From positions 1-58,006 of the forward strand of contig NZ_JAALGE010000014.1 in assembly GCF_011057645.1 (NCBI RefSeq): DNA of 58,006 nucleotides. Reading direction: 5' to 3'. A program made the position numbers and the translations under genes. Shown in pieces: positions 1 to 8,269 of this stretch. The first letter of the stretch is position 1. Every line of letters begins with the position of its first letter. Under the pieces are notes generated by a model. That model saw only the letters and a program-made list of their open reading frames with translations. It did no database searches and was not told where the DNA came from. The DNA comes from Marisediminicola senii. Its GTDB lineage: Bacteria; Actinomycetota; Actinomycetes; Actinomycetales; Microbacteriaceae.

Positions 1-81
1 CTCGCCAGATCCCGCCTCACCCTCGTCCCCGACACCGGAACCGAGGTGACCACCGAACCCGCCCTCGGACTCAGCGCCTAA
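1..81 (+). CDS. C-terminal tail of an unidentified protein, cut by the window start
   Basis: Frame 1 is open from the first base to a TAA at 79-81 and gives about 26 residues ending in a Leu-Gly-Leu-Ser-Ala tail. The reading looks codon-biased like the rest of the genome, but it is too short to assign to a family. It could equally be non-coding sequence at a contig edge. Confidence 0.22.
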   Translation, partial: LARSRLTLVPDTGTEVTTEPALGLSA

Positions 82-125
82 CCCCCAAACCGAAGGACAC
101 CGCTACACCACCACCGGGGACTTGA

Positions 126-602
126 CCGCGAAAAGGCCGCCCGCGCCCGGATGGGTCACAGCAGTACAGCTACCCGGACCCCACCACTTACCTCAGTTTC
201 GACCCGATCACGAACAAGTTCCCGCCGCCGCTTACGAAGCGGAGCGTTGTCATTCCCCGCGATGTCGGATTGAAGTGGGCGCAGAAGTATGTGCACGGCA
301 GCGAGAAGTGGAGGAGTTTTTACTCCCTCAGGAACACTGTCGAAGCTTCTTACAGCCACATCAAGCGTTCCACCGACGAGGCCCTTGGAGATGCGTCCAA
401 ACGGCCAAAACGTGGCAACACCTTCGCGCTCGTCGCCATGGCGCTCTCGGTTGCCTCCGCGAACCTTCGGAAAACGAAGGATTACATCGCGCGGCTTGGG
501 TCAGCGGTGAAGATCACCTCAAAGAACCGGAACTCTTACACGCCATTCGCCGACGGCATCGGCGCCGCGCATGGCGACGTGGGCCCACCGAGAACCGACT
601 AG
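126..602 (+). pseudogene. 5'-truncated transposase-like remnant
   Basis: The reading frame is open from 126 (just after a TGA at 123-125) to the stop at 600-602, about 158 codons with no convincing ATG/GTG start or ribosome binding site at its head. The middle carries a Trp-x2-Phe-Tyr-x2-Arg-Asn-Thr-Val-Glu block, then a Lys-Arg/Gly-rich stretch and a hydrophobic helix ending in Asn-Leu-Arg-Lys. That arrangement resembles the C-terminal part of actinobacterial DDE transposases (an RNTVE block followed by ANLRK). No catalytic N-terminal region is present, so it is probably a decayed mobile-element end. It sits next to a tRNA gene, a common insertion location. The family is recognised by pattern only; an uncharacterised phage or plasmid protein is the alternative. 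Confidence 0.45.
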
Positions 603-639
603 TCCTCCCGCATTCATCAAACTCAGTAACACGGTTCCT

Positions 640-674
640 ATGACCGCGCCTCAGAACTGACCTGGCGCGGTCAT
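640..674. terminator. 11-bp perfect inverted repeat after the transposase remnant
   Basis: The arms at 640-650 and 664-674 are perfect complements (ATGACCGCGCC / GGCGCGGTCAT) with a 13-nt loop. There is no strong T-run, so it could act as a weak terminator or be a leftover mobile-element end. Confidence 0.4.
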
Positions 675-701
675 CTCGCTTTGCTAGGTCGAGGGGAGAA
701 C

Positions 702-755
702 AAAAAGGCCGGCAGTGGGCCGAGATCTCGCGATCAGGAGCCAACTACCGGCCTT
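702..755 (-). terminator. Rho-independent terminator downstream of tRNA-Leu
   Basis: Read on the minus strand, an imperfect hairpin with arms AAGGCCGG / CCGGCCTT (748-755 and 705-712, extended by further pairs) is followed directly by a run of T. It lies downstream of the minus-strand tRNA-Leu, which is where its terminator would be expected. Confidence 0.55.
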
Positions 756-804
756 CGGGCCACCAGATTCAGGCTGGTAGCCCGTTCATATTTCAAAAGC
801 TGAA

Positions 805-830
805 CGTGTTCGGCCAAAAAGCCGAACACG
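805..830 (-). terminator. 10-bp perfect hairpin immediately 3' of tRNA-Leu
   Basis: Perfect arms CGTGTTCGGC (805-814) and GCCGAACACG (821-830) enclose a six-base A-rich loop, starting 7 nt beyond the tRNA 3' end. It may be a processing or termination hairpin acting together with the T-tailed hairpin at 702-755. Confidence 0.5.
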
Positions 831-836
831 CCGTTG

Positions 837-920
837 TGCGCGAGGGGGGACTTGAACCCCCATGCCCTCTCGGGCACACGGACCTGAACCGTGCGCGTCT
901 GCCAATTTCGCCACTCGCGC
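837..920 (-). tRNA. tRNA-Leu (anticodon CAG)
   Basis: The minus strand folds into a class II tRNA. The acceptor stem is GCGCGAG/CTCGCGC, the D arm has GGCAGACGC, and the anticodon stem CACGG/CCGTG holds loop TTCAGGT, giving anticodon CAG. A long variable arm is typical of Leu, and the T arm is GGGGGTTCAAGTCCCCC. The discriminator base is A and the CCA end is not encoded. The anticodon decodes CUG, the dominant Leu codon in this GC-rich genome. Confidence 0.95.
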
Positions 921-1105
921 AGACTTTGCGAGATTAGCACAAGCGCCACCTCCCCCAGGTTCGCCGGCCGCCGGGGTGCACTCCGTGCTGCCCGGTCCGG
1001 GCCCGGAATCCCGGGCCACCAGCGCCGCACACCCAGCCCAAATGCTCTAAATGGCACCCAGCGGCTAACATACGAGGGTCGTGCTACGACCGGAATGGGG
1101 AACAC

Positions 1106-1828
1106 GTGGGCCTGCTGGACAACTTCGAGAACGGTCTCGAGCGTGCCGTCAACGGCGTGTTCGCGAAGACCTTTCGAAGCTCCCTCGCGCCCATCGAGAT
1201 CACGAGCGCCCTGCGCCGCGAACTCGACACCAAGGCCGCCGTCGTCTCGCGTGACCGCATCCTCGTGCCGAACCGCTTTCGGGTGCGTCTCGGCCGCACC
1301 GACTTCACCCGCATGTCGTCGATCGGCCCCACGCTCATCGACGAGCTCACCCAGCTGGTGCAGACCCACGCCACGGCGCAGGGCTACCAGTTCGCGGGCG
1401 GTATCGACATCCGTCTCGTCGAGGACACCGGTCTCAGTGAGGGCATGATCCGCATCGAGTCCGAGAACATGAAGGGCGAGGTGTCGTGGACCCCCGTGCT
1501 GGATGTCGCGGGCAAGCGATACCCCATCACCCGGGGCCGCACCATCATCGGTCGCGGCAGCGAGGCCGACATCACGGTCGACGACCCCGGCATCTCCCGC
1601 AAGCACGTCGAGATCCTGTGGGACGGCAAGCGCGCGCAGGTCAACGACCTCGGGTCGACCAACGGCTCGGAGCTCGACGGCTCCCCCGTCACGAAGGCCC
1701 TGCTGTCGCCGGAATCGACCGTCACCATCGGCCGAACCCGTATTGTGTTCCGGGTGCTCGCCCAATCGTCCGACGCTGACCACTATTCCGGTTCCCGGGC
1801 CGACCGGAACGGCGGCAGCACCCGGTGA
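1106..1828 (+). CDS. fhaA: FhaA: DUF3662 plus FHA domain protein
   Basis: 240 residues from a GTG start. Residues 1-115 form the DUF3662 domain typical of actinobacterial FhaA, and residues about 125-220 form a forkhead-associated (FHA) domain. The latter shows a Gly-Arg-Gly-Ser loop, an Ile-Ser-Arg-Lys-His phosphothreonine-binding motif and an Asp-Leu-Gly-Ser-Thr-Asn-Gly signature. In mycobacteria FhaA reads phosphothreonine marks made by PknA/PknB and recruits cell-wall precursor enzymes such as the MurJ complex. It is the first gene of the fhaA-pknB operon, and its stop codon overlaps the fhaB start. Confidence 0.93.
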   Translation: MGLLDNFENGLERAVNGVFAKTFRSSLAPIEITSALRRELDTKAAVVSRDRILVPNRFRVRLGRTDFTRMSSIGPTLIDELTQLVQTHATAQGYQFAGGIDIRLVEDTGLSEGMIRIESENMKGEVSWTPVLDVAGKRYPITRGRTIIGRGSEADITVDDPGISRKHVEILWDGKRAQVNDLGSTNGSELDGSPVTKALLSPESTVTIGRTRIVFRVLAQSSDADHYSGSRADRNGGSTR

Positions 1829-2370
1829 GCGAACTCACCCTCCTCGTGTTGAGGCTGGCGTTCCTGCTCGTGCTGTGGGGCTTCATCTTCCTCGTCGTGT
1901 ACTCGCTGCGCAGCGACCTGTTCGGGCAGCCCGTGCGTCGTCAGGCAGTGGCGACTGATGCCGGCGCCGCACCGTTCGCCGCGGCATCCACCCCAGCCCC
2001 CTCCGTCGCCCCCGTGCAGAGGCCGTCATCGCCCGTCAGCTCGTTGCCGGACAACACCAGGCCCGCTGCGACCGCGTCGTCCGCCCGCAGGCTCGTCATC
2101 ACCTCCGGCGCGAAGGAGGGGCTCGAGCTGCCCCTCAGCAACCTGCCGCTCACCATTGGCCGGTCAGCCGAGAGCGGCCTCGTCATTCGCGACGACTACA
2201 CCTCGACCCACCACGCCAGGCTGATGATCCTCAATGACGCGTGGGTCATCCAGGACCTCGATTCCACCAACGGCACCTTCCTCGACGGGCGCCGCGTGGT
2301 CGTTCCCACCCAGGTTCCGCTGAACACCCCGATCAAGATCGGCACGACCAGCTTCGAGCTGCGGCGGTAG
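1825..2370 (+). CDS. fhaB: FhaB (FipA-like): membrane-anchored FHA protein
   Basis: 181 residues. GTG at 1825 overlaps the fhaA TGA by three bases (GTGA), implying translational coupling. Residues about 5-27 are a single transmembrane helix, followed by an Ala/Pro/Ser-rich linker and a C-terminal FHA domain (about 95-178) with Ile-Gly-Arg-Ser, Thr-Ser-Thr-His-His-Ala and Asp-Leu-Asp-Ser-Thr-Asn-Gly motifs. The phosphothreonine-binding Ser-x-x-His is kept. In mycobacteria this protein (FipA) links PknA phosphorylation to FtsZ/FtsQ. The membrane anchor and location fit a role in division or elongation complexes. Confidence 0.92.
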   Translation: MSELTLLVLRLAFLLVLWGFIFLVVYSLRSDLFGQPVRRQAVATDAGAAPFAAASTPAPSVAPVQRPSSPVSSLPDNTRPAATASSARRLVITSGAKEGLELPLSNLPLTIGRSAESGLVIRDDYTSTHHARLMILNDAWVIQDLDSTNGTFLDGRRVVVPTQVPLNTPIKIGTTSFELRR

Positions 2371-2375
2371 CGCTC

Positions 2376-3620
2376 ATGGCCACGACAGGCAAGAGCGCGG
2401 CCATCTCCCACGTGGGGAAGGTGCGCGCCAACAACCAGGATTCCGGCTACGCGGGAACCCACCTGTTCGTGGTCGCCGATGGCATGGGAGGGCACGCCGG
2501 CGGTGACGTCGCCTCCGCGATCGCGATCAAGCGCATCGTTGAAACCGACCGCGAGTACACCTCGGCCGAAGACGCGGAGTACGCCCTCAAGTCGGCGCTG
2601 CTCGCCGCCAATGCCCAGCTGGCCGAGACCGTGTTCGAGCACACCGAGCTCACCGGGATGGGCACCACCGTCAGCGCGATCCTGCGGGTCGGCAGCAAGA
2701 TCGCCCTCGCCCACATCGGCGACTCGCGAATATACCTGCTGCGCGACGACGAGCTCTCGCAGGTGACCGCGGACCACACGTTCGTGCAGCGCCTCGTCGA
2801 TTCCGGGCGCATCACGCAGGAAGAGGCCGCCGTGCACCCGCGGCGCTCCGTGCTCATGCGCGTGCTCGGCGACGTCGACTCGTCGCCCGAGATCGACACC
2901 ACGGTGCTCGAGGTCCGACCCGGCGACAAGTGGCTGCTGTGCTCCGACGGGCTGAGCAGCTACGTCAGCGACGAGCGCATCGCCGCGATCCTGCGCGAGT
3001 GGAAGGCGCCGCGAGACGCCGCGGACCGGCTCGTGCGGGAGAGCCTGGATGCCGGGGCTCCCGACAACGTCACCGTCGTCATCGCGACCGTCGACGACGG
3101 GGACTCGTCGGCATCGTCGCCCACCGTCCTGGTCGGATCGGCGGCTGCGCCCCTGTCGTTCGAGCCCGAGGTGAGTCGCAGGCCCCTGCGGTTGCCCACG
3201 CTGCTGCTGCATCCACTTCGCCCCACTCCCCCGGAGCCCGAGCACTTCGAGCCAGAATCGGAGGAGTACCTCGACGAGCTGATCCTCGAAGACCGCCGTC
3301 GCGCGCGCAACCGTCGCATCGCCTGGCTCGTCGCCATCGCCCTCGCCGCGATCGCCCTCGCTGTCGCGCTCGTGCTCGCCTACCAGTGGACGCAGACCCG
3401 ATACTTCGTCGGCGCGACCGGGCAGACCGTGGCGATCTACCAGGGGGTACAGGCCGACATCGGCCCGCTGTCGCTCTCCACGGTGTACGAGGAGACCAGT
3501 ATCACTCTCGAGAGCCTTCCCAGCTACACGCGCCAGACCGTCGAAGGGACGATCAGCGCGGACTCCCTCGCCCAGGCGAGGGCCATCATCGACAGGTTGT
3601 CCATTGTCAGCAGCGACTAG
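2376..3620 (+). CDS. pstP: PstP: PP2C-family Ser/Thr phosphatase
   Basis: 414 residues, starting at ATG 2376, five bases after fhaB. The frame is open further upstream, but that part overlaps fhaB and has no homology. PP2C metal-binding motifs are all present: Asp-Gly-Met-Gly-Gly-His near residue 35, His-Ile-Gly-Asp-Ser-Arg near 113, Ser-Asp-Gly-Leu near 190, and Pro-Asp-Asn-Val-Thr near 230. A transmembrane helix (about 314-338) follows a linker, and a short extracytoplasmic tail ends the protein. It dephosphorylates substrates of the co-encoded kinases PknA/PknB. Confidence 0.95.
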   Translation: MATTGKSAAISHVGKVRANNQDSGYAGTHLFVVADGMGGHAGGDVASAIAIKRIVETDREYTSAEDAEYALKSALLAANAQLAETVFEHTELTGMGTTVSAILRVGSKIALAHIGDSRIYLLRDDELSQVTADHTFVQRLVDSGRITQEEAAVHPRRSVLMRVLGDVDSSPEIDTTVLEVRPGDKWLLCSDGLSSYVSDERIAAILREWKAPRDAADRLVRESLDAGAPDNVTVVIATVDDGDSSASSPTVLVGSAAAPLSFEPEVSRRPLRLPTLLLHPLRPTPPEPEHFEPESEEYLDELILEDRRRARNRRIAWLVAIALAAIALAVALVLAYQWTQTRYFVGATGQTVAIYQGVQADIGPLSLSTVYEETSITLESLPSYTRQTVEGTISADSLAQARAIIDRLSIVSSD

Positions 3621-5031
3621 CCGTCCGGGGACCGCCGACAGGTCGACGGTCACCGAGACCATCAAGCTGCGGCTCCGCGCCCCCGCGCGCCTGCGCAACC
3701 TCGAACTGCTGCTGCTGATCTTCGCGGGAGCAATCGGCACCGGTGCCCTCGTCCTCGTGCAACTCGGAGCACTGGGCGCCGTCGACAGCACCGTGATCTC
3801 GTTCGGTGCCGGCGTGCTAGGCCTCTCGCTGGTCATGCACATCGCACTGCGGTTCGTCGCCGTCGAGGCCGACCCTTTCATCCTGCCCATCGCGACCCTG
3901 CTCAACGGCCTCGGCATCGCCATGATCTACCGCATCGACATCGCCCAGGGGCAACTCGGCTGGGAGGCGTCCGGGCTCCGCCAGATGGCGTGGACCGCGA
4001 TCGCCATGGCTGCAGCCCTCGCCGTCCTGATCGCGATCCGCAACCACCGGGTACTGCAGCGCTACCGCTACATCGCCATGTTCGTCGGTATCGGGCTGCT
4101 GCTGCTGCCCCTCATCCCGGGTGTCGGGCGCGAGATCAATGGCGCGCAGGTCTGGATCGGCATCGGCCCGCAGCGCGAGGACGGCAGCGTTCCGCTCTCC
4201 TTCCAGCCGGGAGAGCTCGCCAAGATCGCCCTCGCCGTGTTCTTCGCCGGCTACCTGGTTACCGCGCGTGACAGCCTGTCCCTGGTGGGCAGGAAGTTCC
4301 TCGGCATGAGGTTTCCGCGCGTGCGCGACCTCGGCCCGATCCTCATCATCTGGCTCGCGTCGATGGGCGTGCTCGTCTTCCAGCGCGACCTGGGCACATC
4401 GCTGCTCTACTTCGGCCTGTTCCTGGTGATGATCTACGTCGCCACCGGGCGTCTCAGCTGGGTGCTGCTCGGACTCAGCATGTTCGTGGGCGGTGCCATC
4501 CTGGCCAGCCAGATCCTGGGATACGTCGGCAATCGCTTCAACGGATGGCTCGACGCATTCAACGACGACATCTACAACCAGGCGGGCGGCAGCTACCAGC
4601 TGGTGCAGGGCATCTTCGGCATGGCGGGCGGCGGGCTCATCGGCACGGGCCTCGGACAGGGACGGCCCGATATCGTGCCGTTCGCGGACAGCGACTTCAT
4701 CATCGCGAGCCTCGGTGAAGAGCTGGGCCTGACCGGCCTGTTCGCCATCCTCGCCCTGTTCCTCCTGTTCGTCTCCCGCGGGTTCCGCATCGGGTTCGCC
4801 GGCCAGGACGACTTCGGCCGCCTGCTCGGCGTCGGCCTGTCGTTCGTGATCGCGCTGCAGGTGTTCATCGTCATCGGCGGTATCACCAGGGTCATTCCGC
4901 TCACCGGTCTCACCACGCCATTCATGGCCGCCGGTGGATCGTCGCTGCTGGCCAACTGGATCATCGCCGCGCTGCTGCTCCGCCTGTCGGACACCGTGCG
5001 CAACCAACCCCGATTGGTCGTCGAATCGTGA
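3604..5031 (+). CDS. rodA: RodA/FtsW-type SEDS peptidoglycan glycosyltransferase
   Basis: 475 residues of an intensely hydrophobic, multi-spanning (about 10-12 helices) SEDS protein. It polymerises lipid II into glycan strands. The conserved region around 4690-4720 encodes Asp-Ser-Asp-Phe-Ile-Ile-Ala-Ser-Leu-Gly-Glu-Glu, the SEDS signature near the essential acidic residue. The start is TTG at 3604, overlapping pstP by 17 nt; no better in-frame start precedes the first helix. The following pbpA gene encodes its cognate class B transpeptidase, as in Mycobacterium. Confidence 0.93.
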   Translation: MSAATSRPGTADRSTVTETIKLRLRAPARLRNLELLLLIFAGAIGTGALVLVQLGALGAVDSTVISFGAGVLGLSLVMHIALRFVAVEADPFILPIATLLNGLGIAMIYRIDIAQGQLGWEASGLRQMAWTAIAMAAALAVLIAIRNHRVLQRYRYIAMFVGIGLLLLPLIPGVGREINGAQVWIGIGPQREDGSVPLSFQPGELAKIALAVFFAGYLVTARDSLSLVGRKFLGMRFPRVRDLGPILIIWLASMGVLVFQRDLGTSLLYFGLFLVMIYVATGRLSWVLLGLSMFVGGAILASQILGYVGNRFNGWLDAFNDDIYNQAGGSYQLVQGIFGMAGGGLIGTGLGQGRPDIVPFADSDFIIASLGEELGLTGLFAILALFLLFVSRGFRIGFAGQDDFGRLLGVGLSFVIALQVFIVIGGITRVIPLTGLTTPFMAAGGSSLLANWIIAALLLRLSDTVRNQPRLVVES

Positions 5032-5047
5032 GCGCCCAGGTGATCGC

Positions 5048-6487
5048 ATGAACAAGGAACTGAAACGCGTCAGCGCCGTCGTGCTATTGATGTTCGTCGC
5101 CCTCTTCGGCTCGAGCACCGTCATCTCCGCGCTCGAGGCCGACTCCCTCCGGGTGGATCCCCGCAACACGCGCACCATCCTGGCCAGCTACTCCACCGAG
5201 CGCGGGCCGATCCTGGTCGACGGGGTCGCGGTCGCCGAGTCGGTGCCGATCGACGACGAGTTCCGGTTCCTCCGCACCTACAGTCAGCCCGAGCTGTACT
5301 CGGCCGTCACCGGGTACTTCACCCTCAACCAGGGCGACTCCGGCGTCGAGGGCGCGCTGAACGATGCACTCAGCGGCACCGCGAACGACCAGTTCTTCGC
5401 CCAGCTCAATGCCGTCATCACCGGCCAGGACCCGAAGGGCGCATCGGTCGAACTGACCATCGATCCGGTCGTGCAGCAGGCGGCCTGGGATGCGCTGGGC
5501 GATAACACCGGGTCGGTCGTGGCGATCGACCCGAGCACCGGCGCCATCCTCGCCATGGTCTCGAAAGAGGCATACGACCCGAACCTCCTGGCCCAGCACG
5601 ACAGCCAGGCGGTCATCGACAGCTACAACGCACTCATCGAGGACCCGAACCGCCCGCTGCTGAACCGCGCCATCGGCGGCGACCTGTACGCGCCGGGTTC
5701 GGTGTTCAAGCTCGTCGTCGCCGCCGCCGCGATCGACAGCGGCCAGTACACCGCCGACAGCCAGTTCCCGAACCCGCCGACCCTCCAGCTGCCCCAGAGC
5801 AGCGACTCGATCAGCAACGCCGAGGGCGGCAACTGCACCGGCGCCGACACCGTGTCCCTCGCCGACGCGCTGCGCCTGAGCTGCAACATCCCGTTCGCCC
5901 AGCTGGGCGGAGCGCTCGGCAAGGAGACCATCGCCGAGTACACCGAGAGGTTCGGTTTCGAGACGCCGCTCGAGATTCCGCAGACCGTCACCGAGAGCGT
6001 GTTCCCCGAGACCGACATGGACGAGCCGACGCTCTACATCTCGTCGTTCGGACAGGGCAGCGTGCGCACCACCCCGCTGCAGGTCGCCATGGTCTCGGCC
6101 GCGATCGCCAACCAGGGAACGCTGATGACGCCGACGCTCGTCGAATCCATCACCGCCCCGAACCTCGAGGTCATCGAACCATTCCAGGAGGACGTTCTCA
6201 GTGAACCGATCAGCGAAGAGACGGCGGGCACGATGACCGAGCTCATGGTCGCCAACGTGAACAACGGCGCGGCCAGTAATGCAAGAATAAACGGGGTCGA
6301 CGTCGCGGGTAAGACGGGCACAGCGCAGAACGATGGCAGGGACAACACCCTGTGGTTCACCGGTTTCGCACCGGCCCAGAACCCCGAGATCGCCGTCGCG
6401 GTCGTCGTCGAGAACGGCCAGGGATTCGGTAATTCAGTTGCGGCACCCATCGCACGAACAGTCATGGAGGCGGTGCTGAACAAATGA
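5048..6487 (+). CDS. pbpA: PbpA: class B penicillin-binding protein (transpeptidase)
   Basis: 479 residues from ATG 5048, 16 nt after rodA; the frame is open upstream but without homology. An N-terminal helix (about 8-28) anchors the protein. The transpeptidase domain has Ser-Val-Phe-Lys (SxxK) near residue 217, Ser-Cys-Asn (SxN) near 278 and Lys-Thr-Gly-Thr-Ala near 422. It cross-links peptidoglycan outside the membrane together with RodA. Its last four bases (ATGA) overlap the start of pknA. Confidence 0.94.
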   Translation: MNKELKRVSAVVLLMFVALFGSSTVISALEADSLRVDPRNTRTILASYSTERGPILVDGVAVAESVPIDDEFRFLRTYSQPELYSAVTGYFTLNQGDSGVEGALNDALSGTANDQFFAQLNAVITGQDPKGASVELTIDPVVQQAAWDALGDNTGSVVAIDPSTGAILAMVSKEAYDPNLLAQHDSQAVIDSYNALIEDPNRPLLNRAIGGDLYAPGSVFKLVVAAAAIDSGQYTADSQFPNPPTLQLPQSSDSISNAEGGNCTGADTVSLADALRLSCNIPFAQLGGALGKETIAEYTERFGFETPLEIPQTVTESVFPETDMDEPTLYISSFGQGSVRTTPLQVAMVSAAIANQGTLMTPTLVESITAPNLEVIEPFQEDVLSEPISEETAGTMTELMVANVNNGAASNARINGVDVAGKTGTAQNDGRDNTLWFTGFAPAQNPEIAVAVVVENGQGFGNSVAAPIARTVMEAVLNK

Positions 6488-8202
6488 GGCCATCAAGCGG
6501 ACTCACCTTCGGTGGTCGGTACCAGCTGACGAGCCGGGTCGCCATCGGCGGCATGGGCGAGGTCTGGCAGGCGACCGACCTGGTCATCGGCCGCACCGTC
6601 GCCATCAAGATCCTCAAAGACGAGTACCTGGGCGACCCCGGGTTCCTCGAACGCTTCCGCGCCGAGGCGCGCCACGCCGCCCTGGTCAACCACGAGGGTA
6701 TCGCCAACGTGTTCGACTACGGCGAAGAAGACGGCAGCGCCTTCCTGGTCATGGAACTGGTGCCGGGAGAGGCCCTCTCGACCATCCTCGAACGCGAGCG
6801 CGTGCTCGCCACCGACCGGGTGCTCGACATCGTCGCGCAGACCGCGTCCGCGCTGCACGCCGCACACGCCGCGGGGCTCGTGCACCGCGACATCAAGCCA
6901 GGAAACCTGCTCATCACCCCCGACGGTCGCGTCAAGATCACCGACTTCGGCATCGCCCGCATCGCCGACCAGGTTCCCCTCACCGCCACCGGTCAGGTGA
7001 TGGGCACCGTGCAGTACTTGTCGCCGGAACAGGCGAGCGGTCACCCCGCCTCGCCGACGACCGACATCTACTCGCTCGGCATCGTCGCGTACGAGTCCCT
7101 CGCCGGTCGCCGCCCCTTCACCGGCGAGTCGCAGGTCGCCATCGCGATGGCCCAGATCAACGACACCCCGCCGGAGCTGCCCGTCACGGTCTCCGAGCCC
7201 GTGCGCAACCTGGTCTACTCGAGCATCGCCAAGAAGCCGGCCGACCGTCCCGATTCCGCCGCGCACCTCGCCAGGGCGGCACAGGCACTACGCAGGGGCG
7301 ACGTCGCCGCCGCAGCCGCGGCAGTGCCGGCGATCCTCAGCGGAGGCGTGGCCGTCACCATGGCCAACCCCACCGTGGCCGCCGGGGCGACGCAGGCCAC
7401 CCAGATCCTCGGAGCGGGCGCCGCTGCCGGCCCCGCGCTCAGCGACGAACCGCCGGCCCCGGTGGTCACCAAGGGCCGCAACCCGTGGACCTGGCCCCTC
7501 ATCGCCCTGCTCGCGATCCTGGCGATCGTCGTGATCGGCGGCATCTTCCTGCTGCTCGACGAACCAGCCGACGACGACCCGGCCGGGTCCCCCAGCCCGA
7601 CCGTCTCCTCCACTCCGAGCCCCGAGCCGACCCAACCGAGCACGACCCCGACCCCGACCGAAGACACCAGCGTCGCCCTGGGCGACGGAACGCAGTTCTT
7701 CGGCCTGCGCGAGGACGAGGCAACCGCCGCGCTCACCGAGCTCGGACTCCTCGCGAGCTTCGTCGACGGCAACGCCGCAGAGTCCGAAGAGCAGGTCGGC
7801 ACCGTCTACCAGGTCAGCCCCCGCGGTACCGTGCAGGTCGGCGACACCATCACCCTCACCCTCTACACCGCGGCGCCCGAACCGGAGCCGGAGCCCGTGC
7901 AGCCGTCCGCACCGACGACCTCGAGCTCCGGACCGTTCGTGCCGGGCCAGACCGTACAGGTGTCGATCCCGGCGTTCACGGGTTGCACGTCAGACTCCCC
8001 GTTGACGGGTTACACCGTCTCGGTGTCGAACGGGTCGTTCACCCCGGCGAACCCCGTACCGTCGTCGACCTCCACGATCACCGTCACGCTCGGCGAACTG
8101 TCGGGCGATGCCGCCGACGGCGAGACCACCGTGTCGTACACCGCGCTCTGCTCGGGCGAACCGTCGGAGTCATCCGACGCGCTCACCATCCCGTTCGCCT
8201 AA
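6484..8202 (+). CDS. pknA: PknA-type receptor Ser/Thr kinase with PASTA and Ig-like ectodomain
   Basis: 572 residues; ATG at 6484 overlaps the pbpA stop. The kinase domain (about 11-265) has a Gly-Gly-Met-Gly-Glu loop, the invariant beta3 Lys42, a canonical His-Arg-Asp-Ile-Lys-Pro-Gly-Asn catalytic loop near 134-141 and Asp-Phe-Gly near 153. A transmembrane helix lies at about 337-358, then a Pro/Thr/Ser-rich linker, one PASTA-like repeat (about 405-466) and a C-terminal beta-rich, Cys-containing domain of about 80 residues. Mycobacterial PknA lacks a large ectodomain, so this protein is longer. It probably senses wall fragments and phosphorylates FHA proteins and division factors. Confidence 0.92.
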   Translation: MRPSSGLTFGGRYQLTSRVAIGGMGEVWQATDLVIGRTVAIKILKDEYLGDPGFLERFRAEARHAALVNHEGIANVFDYGEEDGSAFLVMELVPGEALSTILERERVLATDRVLDIVAQTASALHAAHAAGLVHRDIKPGNLLITPDGRVKITDFGIARIADQVPLTATGQVMGTVQYLSPEQASGHPASPTTDIYSLGIVAYESLAGRRPFTGESQVAIAMAQINDTPPELPVTVSEPVRNLVYSSIAKKPADRPDSAAHLARAAQALRRGDVAAAAAAVPAILSGGVAVTMANPTVAAGATQATQILGAGAAAGPALSDEPPAPVVTKGRNPWTWPLIALLAILAIVVIGGIFLLLDEPADDDPAGSPSPTVSSTPSPEPTQPSTTPTPTEDTSVALGDGTQFFGLREDEATAALTELGLLASFVDGNAAESEEQVGTVYQVSPRGTVQVGDTITLTLYTAAPEPEPEPVQPSAPTTSSSGPFVPGQTVQVSIPAFTGCTSDSPLTGYTVSVSNGSFTPANPVPSSTSTITVTLGELSGDAADGETTVSYTALCSGEPSESSDALTIPFA

Positions 8203-8269
8203 CCGGGCTGCAAACCCCGTGCCGGATAAGATTGGGGGACAACACCTTCTGCCGCTTGGAGATCGACAC

